Shown here: positions 60,324-64,000 of the stretch, piece after piece
Layout: every line of letters starts with the position of its first letter
Numbering within the stretch: the first letter of the stretch is position 1
From: Letharia columbiana
Lineage: Eukaryota > Ascomycota > Lecanoromycetes > Lecanorales > Parmeliaceae
Assembly (NCBI RefSeq): GCF_014066305.1
Contig: NW_023501149.1
Span: forward strand, 1 to 64,000
Reading direction: 5' to 3'
DNA: 64,000 bases
Notes under the pieces: model-generated
Databases searched by the model: none
Told to the model about the DNA's origin: nothing
Seen by the model: the letters and a program-made list of their open reading frames with translations, nothing else
Position numbers and translations under genes: made by a program

Positions 60324-61500
60324 ATTATAATAAATCGATTTATAAAAATAATAAGATATATTTTTATATTTATTATAATCGATATCGCTTAGCTAGTAAA
60401 AGTATTTTATTTTAAAATAATATATAGCTATAATATATTAAATAATATTGCTAATAATAGAAGCTCTATATTTCTTAATAGCTTTTAATTTATTATTTAT
60501 CTTTATTCTAAAATTAAGTAATATTTGAAATTATCTTTTATTTATAAATCGATAAATAGATTAAGCGATAAATTTAGATACTAAATTATTTTTTATATAT
60601 ATTTACTAATACTAAGTAAAATATTTATATAAAATAATTATTAATAATAAAGTTCGCTTATATAAATAACTAGTATTTCTCTATTGAAATAATATTATTT
60701 CTTCTAATATATAAATATTATTTCTTCTAATATATAAATATTATTCTAAAATTTATTAAAAGAGAGATATTCGCTATAAATAATAGAATAAAGAAGTTAT
60801 AAATATTAAGAAATAAGATAGTAAAGTATTTTTATAGCGCTATTATAATTTAATTTAAGTATTATAATAAAATATATTAATTTTAAAATTATAAGATAAA
60901 TAATTTAGTAATATTAGCGATTAAGAATCTAAAGTAAAAATATCTAAATAAGAACTTATTTTATAAAATTATAAAATTATTTTAAATTATAGATAAGATA
61001 GAAGCGTAAATATATTATCTACTTTATTCTTAATATATAGAATTTATAATATTTTTTATATATTATTATTTAAATTTTATTATAATCGCGATTATAATAA
61101 TATAGCGAATATTTTTATATAAGCTTTTAAGCTTATTAATAATAATAAACTTTAGAAAATTTAAGAAATTATTAATAAGATTAAATATAAAAAAGATATT
61201 TAATATAAATTTAAATAAATAAATTAAGATAAAGAGTATAATTATTAATTATTAAATAATAAATTTATTAATATTAATAAGTTAATTTAAATTTATAAAT
61301 AGATAAATAATAAATAATAAATAATAAATAATAAATAATAATAAGTCTTTTATTATTAAAATTTTTATTAAATTATATAAGTTAATAGTAAGTAAGTAAA
61401 GACGATAAAATAAGATATAAATATCGATTAAATTAGATATATTTCTAGATATTACTCATATTATATATATACTTCTTTATATTTATTACTATTAAAATAA
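60324..61500. other. AT-rich DNA, unassigned
   Basis: Degenerate; short tandem runs at about 60700-60735 (TTCTTCTAATATATAAATAT) and 61305-61340 (AATAAATAATAAATAATAAA). No gene, TIR or LTR recognised. Confidence 0.45.
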
Positions 61501-61994
61501 CGCTACGTAATAAAGCGAGAAACTTTAATGAAGTTTCGAGTGGAGTCGAGGTCGCGGTAAGGTTTCGGGTCGGGGTTTTAAGTTTCCTTAAAACCTCGAC
61601 CTCGCCTCAACTCGGAGCGGGGTTTCGAAGTATACTCCGTTGACTCGATAAACTTTAAATATCCCTAAGCGACTCCTCTGAATTTTAATAAAATATATTA
61701 AAAATAGAATGAAATAGAGTATAGAATACGATATCGTAGTTTAAATTAGAGTATAAGATATAAGTACTTAGAAAGATACTTAGAATATATATTTATAAAG
61801 ATATAACGAGAATATTATAAAAATAATAGTCTCGAGCTAATCTAATTAATAGGCTTAACGAGATAACGGGGTATCCCCGTTACTCCGATAGAAAAACTCT
61901 ATCTCGACCCGACCCTACTTCGTTAAAACCTCGACTCGAAGCGAGATAATATTAGATATCTAAAACTTCGTCTTATCTCGCTTCGTTACGTAGA
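61501..61994. mobile_element. CGCTACGTAA-family TIR element, least mutated copy
   Basis: Starts CGCTACGTAATAAAGCGAGA and ends, inverted, TCTCGCTTCGTTACGTAGAG. TAA lies directly outside both ends (61498-61500 and 61995-61997); other copies show TA. Subterminal palindrome GGTTTTAAGTTTCCTTAAAACC at about 61575-61596 (central bases included). The interior is GC-rich (GAGTCGAGGTCGCGG) without an ORF, so it is a non-autonomous element. The duplication fits PIF/Harbinger (TWA) or Tc1/mariner (TA); undecided. Confidence 0.65.
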
Positions 61995-64000
61995 GTAATT
62001 AAAATATAAGTTAATTAAATAATTATATTATTTAATTATTTATTAAATTCTATTATAAAGAAAGTTTATTATATTAAAGTATATACTATTAATATAAATA
62101 TATTTTTATTTAGAGTAATTATTAAAGAATTATCTAAGAATCTTATATTAGCGCTATTATTAAAAAAAGATTATTATTTAAATATTCTTCGCTATTTTAA
62201 TATTAGATTATAAATTAAATTTATTAATCTAATTCTCTAATAAAAAGATAGTTAAAATATAGTCTTTAAGTTAATATTTATTAATATTCGCTATATATTA
62301 ATAAAGACTCTTAAACTCTTTCTTTAATAACTTATTTATTTTCTATAACTTCGCTATATACTTATTTATTATTATAAATTAATATAAAAAATTTATAATT
62401 ATAATAAAAGCAATTAAAGCTATTATTATTATATATCTTTATAATTTATATTATTAAATAATCTTCTTATTAAACTTAATTCGTTAATAAAATATTTATT
62501 AAAACTATCTAGCGCGATAATAATATTATATTAATTTACTTATTTGTTTTAAAGATATAAAAGGATTTTAATATAGCGGCTAATATTATATTTTTCGATC
62601 TTATAATTATTATAGAGAAAAGATTTATTTTAAATATATAAATCGTTATTTTAATAAAAGTAAGTTTTATATAATAAATTAAATATTAGAACTTATTAAT
62701 AATTATATATATAAAGTAATAATAATAAGAATAATTAAGAATTAGTAATCGCGTCTATAAAGCGATTATATACTTACTATTAAAGTTATTATTATTATTA
62801 AAAAAGAATATTATAAAATTATTAATTTACGTATTAATATAATTAATAATAATAAGATATTTATAATAAAGAGAGGTAGATTATTAGTATAATGAGATAT
62901 ACTATATTTATATTAGTATTAATATTAATATTATAGTATTAAAATAAGTACTTATAAGAGAGATATTAGAAGTTATAAAGAATAAAAATAAATAATTTAA
63001 AAAGATTTGTTTATTTTTTTTATAGCGCTAATATTAGCGAGTAATATTTAATAATATAGATATTAATAACGCGTTTCGCTATTATCTATAAGATCGCGTT
63101 ATCTAACTATTATTATTATTTTATTATTATTATTAATTAATAATTAAAAGCGTTATCGCGAACGCGTCGCTCTATTAATTACTTTCTTTAAATACTTATA
63201 ATAAAGATCGTTTACTACGTTACTTCGCTATTAGCGTAATATATTATAAAAATAATATAATCTATAAAAAAACTCTTTTATCTTCTTTTACTTATTAATA
63301 TTTTAGTATTTTATTATAAATTTCTAAATTAAATATTTATTCGCTATAGAAGCTATTAATTAGCGCTATAAAAATATTAATATTAAGCGTATTAATTTAC
63401 TATAGATTATTATTAATTAATATTATAAAAGCGATATTATTCTTAAAGATAATATTAATATTATTATATAATATATTAATAACGCGTTTACGATATATAA
63501 TAATTAATTCTATTATCTTATTAAAACGATATCGTAATAGATTAACTCTTTTCCCTTATTTTCTTAATAGATTTAAAGATTTTTTAATAAATATTTTATT
63601 TATTTAGACGTTTAGAAATTAGAGCTAAGAAGAGAAGATAATTATTAGATTTAATACTATTATAGATCTTAGTACTACTTATATTAAGGCGTCGATATTA
63701 TATATTTTATATTAGAGTTTCTTTTAGAGTTTAATTTTAATAATATATCTTATATATTTAAGGGCTTAGCGAATATAAGTCTACTTTATATATCTCGAAG
63801 TTTTAATATTTCTTAGAGATTAATTCTATTATTAAATATACTATTAAATTTTATAATAACTCTACGTCTTTTATAGTTTATATTTACTAGCTAAGTACTA
63901 ACAAACTACGTCTTTATAATAATCTTATTATCTAATAATTTAAAATTATTTAATCTTTTAAACTTTATTAAAAGAGATTTAAAAAAACTTATCTTACTAT
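61995..64000. other. AT-rich degenerate DNA to the window end
   Basis: Very AT-rich with scattered ACGCGT/GCGATA islands at about 63060-63500. A plus-strand frame near 63540-64000 has fewer stops than its surroundings and could be an old coding relic, but I recognise no family. No ends of the known repeats seen. Confidence 0.45.

Noticed and set aside
1..64000. Mitochondrial or organellar DNA, given the extreme AT content
   Set aside because: Frames belong to nuclear LTR, DIRS and DNA transposons, stops are RIP-type transitions, and two nuclear-type genes with normal composition are present.

Overview
The window looks like a long AT-rich heterochromatic block from a filamentous ascomycete (Pezizomycotina). 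Two short stretches of normal base composition (about 5.0-7.5 kb and 51.5-53.7 kb) carry the only two gene models I accept. The rest is transposon debris. Most G:C positions in CpA/TpG context have become TpA, so old reading frames still align to known families but are full of TAA/TAG stops. That is the signature of repeat-induced point mutation (RIP). I judged it by eye; no RIP index was computed.

The two genes are: (1) 5405-7057 (+), a predicted ~497-residue membrane-anchored, helical or coiled-coil protein with two small in-frame introns, not recognised; (2) 51781-53463 (-), an intronless 560-residue protein with a PLP-dependent fold-type-I (class-III aminotransferase-like) core between N-terminal and C-terminal Cys/His zinc-binding-like modules. 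Both ORFs can be extended upstream only to TTG codons; the starts given here are the first in-frame ATGs.

Repeat layout: a noncoding family (called M here; long form 1.7-2.6 kb, short form S 0.6-0.9 kb) occurs throughout: 1-1744, 3970-4840, 8224-8792, 9241-18534, 19202-21139, 24369-26892, 27592-28180, 30340-39740, 30899-31535, 46517-48171, 53798-56432, 56441-57360 and 58973-59477. Its ends are constant, it has no target duplication, and almost every copy sits between a host A and a host T. This is Helitron-like behaviour. M copies have served as landing sites: a chromodomain Ty3/gypsy element (11410-18215, with LTRs, polypurine tract and TSD) sits in one. Another holds a short S element plus a Tc1/mariner element (31830-39223), which itself holds a complete Ty1/copia element (33540-39116).

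Other elements: a piggyBac-like transposase relic (~22.3-23.2 kb), two copia fragments (28.2-30.3 and 39.7-42.3 kb), a second gypsy (~42.3-45.7 kb), and a DIRS-like tyrosine-recombinase retrotransposon on the minus strand (~45.8-51.5 kb) cut in its recombinase by an M copy. There is also a TA-flanked MITE (4055-4316), a TIR family with ends CGCTACGTAA (2865, 7843, 58006, 61501), and an 808-bp fold-back element with an 8-bp TSD (59516-60323).

The order of events can be partly read: M copies came first and were RIPped, then the mariner entered, then copia. No rRNA, tRNA, CRISPR array or bacterial feature was seen.
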